From assembly GCA_964460605.1 (NCBI GenBank), contig CAYWPT010000005.1, positions 1 to 39,584 of the forward strand: DNA of 39,584 nt, read 5' to 3'. The position numbers and the translations under genes are program-made. Shown here piece after piece: positions 38,871 through 39,584 of this stretch. Source of the DNA: CAYFJV01 sp964460605. GTDB lineage: Archaea > Nanobdellota > Nanobdellia > Woesearchaeales > GW2011-AR9. The notes beneath the pieces are model-generated. The model saw nothing but the letters and a program-made list of their open reading frames with translations. It had not been told where the DNA came from and did no database searches. Each line of letters begins with the position of its first letter. Within the stretch, counting starts at the first letter, position 1.

Positions 38871-39584
38871 ATGAAACTAAGAAATTTAATTATTCCGGCA
38901 ATGTTAGCAACAAGCCCTGCTTATGCGGATCCAGCTGCTAGCGTAGTTCCAATTGATGAATGTTTAGAAGAGACCGTAAGAAATCCAGCTTTGTTAACAG
39001 AAGCTCAAAGTGCTATCTGTACTCCAGAGCAAACTCCAGAAGAAGAAAGAACATACCTTACAGAAGACGCTTGTTCATGGAACGCTCTAGAAGAAAAAGG
39101 AATTCTCCCTATCGGATTAGATGGTGAAGGATATCAAATAGGATGTTTAACTCAAGATGAAAGAACAGCTAAAGTAGGTCAAGGAAATGATTTACACTTC
39201 TATGGAACTAATTTATGTACTGGTGCAAGTGATAGAGTATGTACTGTATACTCACCAAGTTTAGAAGAAAGCATTTGTGAAGATGGAAAATTATTGATTG
39301 ATAGTGAAACATTTGCTCAAAATGTAGGATACTTTACATTGGATAAAGATTCTGTAATTTCAGAGGATGAAATTTGTGTAGAATTAAATTTCGATGCCAT
39401 TAATGATAGGGTCAGTACTTTAAAAGAAGAGGTCAGCACTTTAGAAGAAGATTTAGAAAATTCTCAGCAAGAAGCTGAAGAATTAACAGGAGCATTAGTT
39501 ACTGAACAAGAAGCTTCCAAAAAGTATAAGGAAGAAAGAGATGACGTTAGAGTAGCACTCAAAGAAGCTACAACTGATAGAAGA
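38871..39584 (+). CDS. Secreted Cys-rich coiled-coil protein, cut by window edge
   Basis: A 238-codon frame running off the right edge. A short signal peptide, MKLRNLIIPAMLATSPAYA, ends in an A-x-A cleavage site before DP. A cysteine-rich outer domain follows, with cysteines near DECLEE, SAICTPE, EDACSWN, QIGCLT, LCTGASDRVCTVY, SICEDG and EICVEL. Residues from about 190 onward form a strong heptad coiled coil (VSTLKEEVSTLEEDLENSQQ). It begins 1 bp after the preceding membrane-protein gene with AGGT 8 nt upstream, so they probably work together at the cell surface. No named family. Confidence 0.7.
   Translation, partial: MKLRNLIIPAMLATSPAYADPAASVVPIDECLEETVRNPALLTEAQSAICTPEQTPEEERTYLTEDACSWNALEEKGILPIGLDGEGYQIGCLTQDERTAKVGQGNDLHFYGTNLCTGASDRVCTVYSPSLEESICEDGKLLIDSETFAQNVGYFTLDKDSVISEDEICVELNFDAINDRVSTLKEEVSTLEEDLENSQQEAEELTGALVTEQEASKKYKEERDDVRVALKEATTDRR

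Overview
This is an AT-rich archaeal chromosome segment. Its information-processing genes are all of archaeal type: RNase P Rpp21/Rnp4, ribosomal protein L40e, aIF1A, aIF5A, aIF5B, aEF1-beta, a short archaeal histone, DnaG, topoisomerase VI A and B, Rio1 kinase, the Pno1-like KH protein, Trm1, ABCE1 and RtcA. Genes are short and tightly packed, intergenic gaps are small, and many start codons lie 25-30 nt after a TATA box (leaderless mRNAs). Together with several membrane and surface proteins of unknown function, this suggests a DPANN archaeon close to Woesearchaeota/Pacearchaeota. That assignment is an inference from gene content; no rRNA is present.

Layout. 1-5.4 kb: a truncated surface protein, Rnp4, a winged-helix regulator, a site-2 protease, a malate:quinone-oxidoreductase-like flavoprotein, then L40e, aIF5A and histone. 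5.5-8.9 kb: HtpX, an 810-bp region of decayed ORFs with a folded element, a SpoIIM-like membrane protein and a RecB-like nuclease. 9.0-13.6 kb: aIF1A, a membrane protein, LspA, a coiled-coil protein, a HerA-type ATPase and DnaG. 13.6-14.3 kb: a non-coding region with at least five stem-loops and two TATA-preceded RNA candidates on the minus strand. 14.3-18.5 kb: the Rio1, KH, Top6B, Top6A run. 18.5-24.4 kb: two small genes, a cyclophilin lipoprotein, an IS4-superfamily insertion sequence, a permuted GTPase, Lgt, a small membrane protein and a cupredoxin-like lipoprotein. 24.4-35.4 kb: ABCE1, a radical SAM protein, a frameshifted aIF5B gene, Trm1, aEF1-beta, RibL, RtcA and an O-methyltransferase. 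35.5-36.4 kb: a helix-turn-helix/PD-(D/E)XK protein abutting an orphan 3' part of a class II tRNA. 36.5 kb to the end: an amino-acid permease and two unknown envelope genes, the last cut by the window edge.

The most coherent functional theme outside housekeeping is a bacterial-type lipoprotein pathway in an archaeon. Lgt (22737-23537) and LspA (10065-10508) both keep their signature residues, and two probable substrates with lipoboxes lie in the same window (19670-20248 and 23987-24412). The least explained parts are the structured non-coding segments (6788-6864, 13879-14217, 18479-18547), the structured leader before the cupredoxin gene, the tRNA fragment locus, and the one-base disruption of the essential aIF5B gene.
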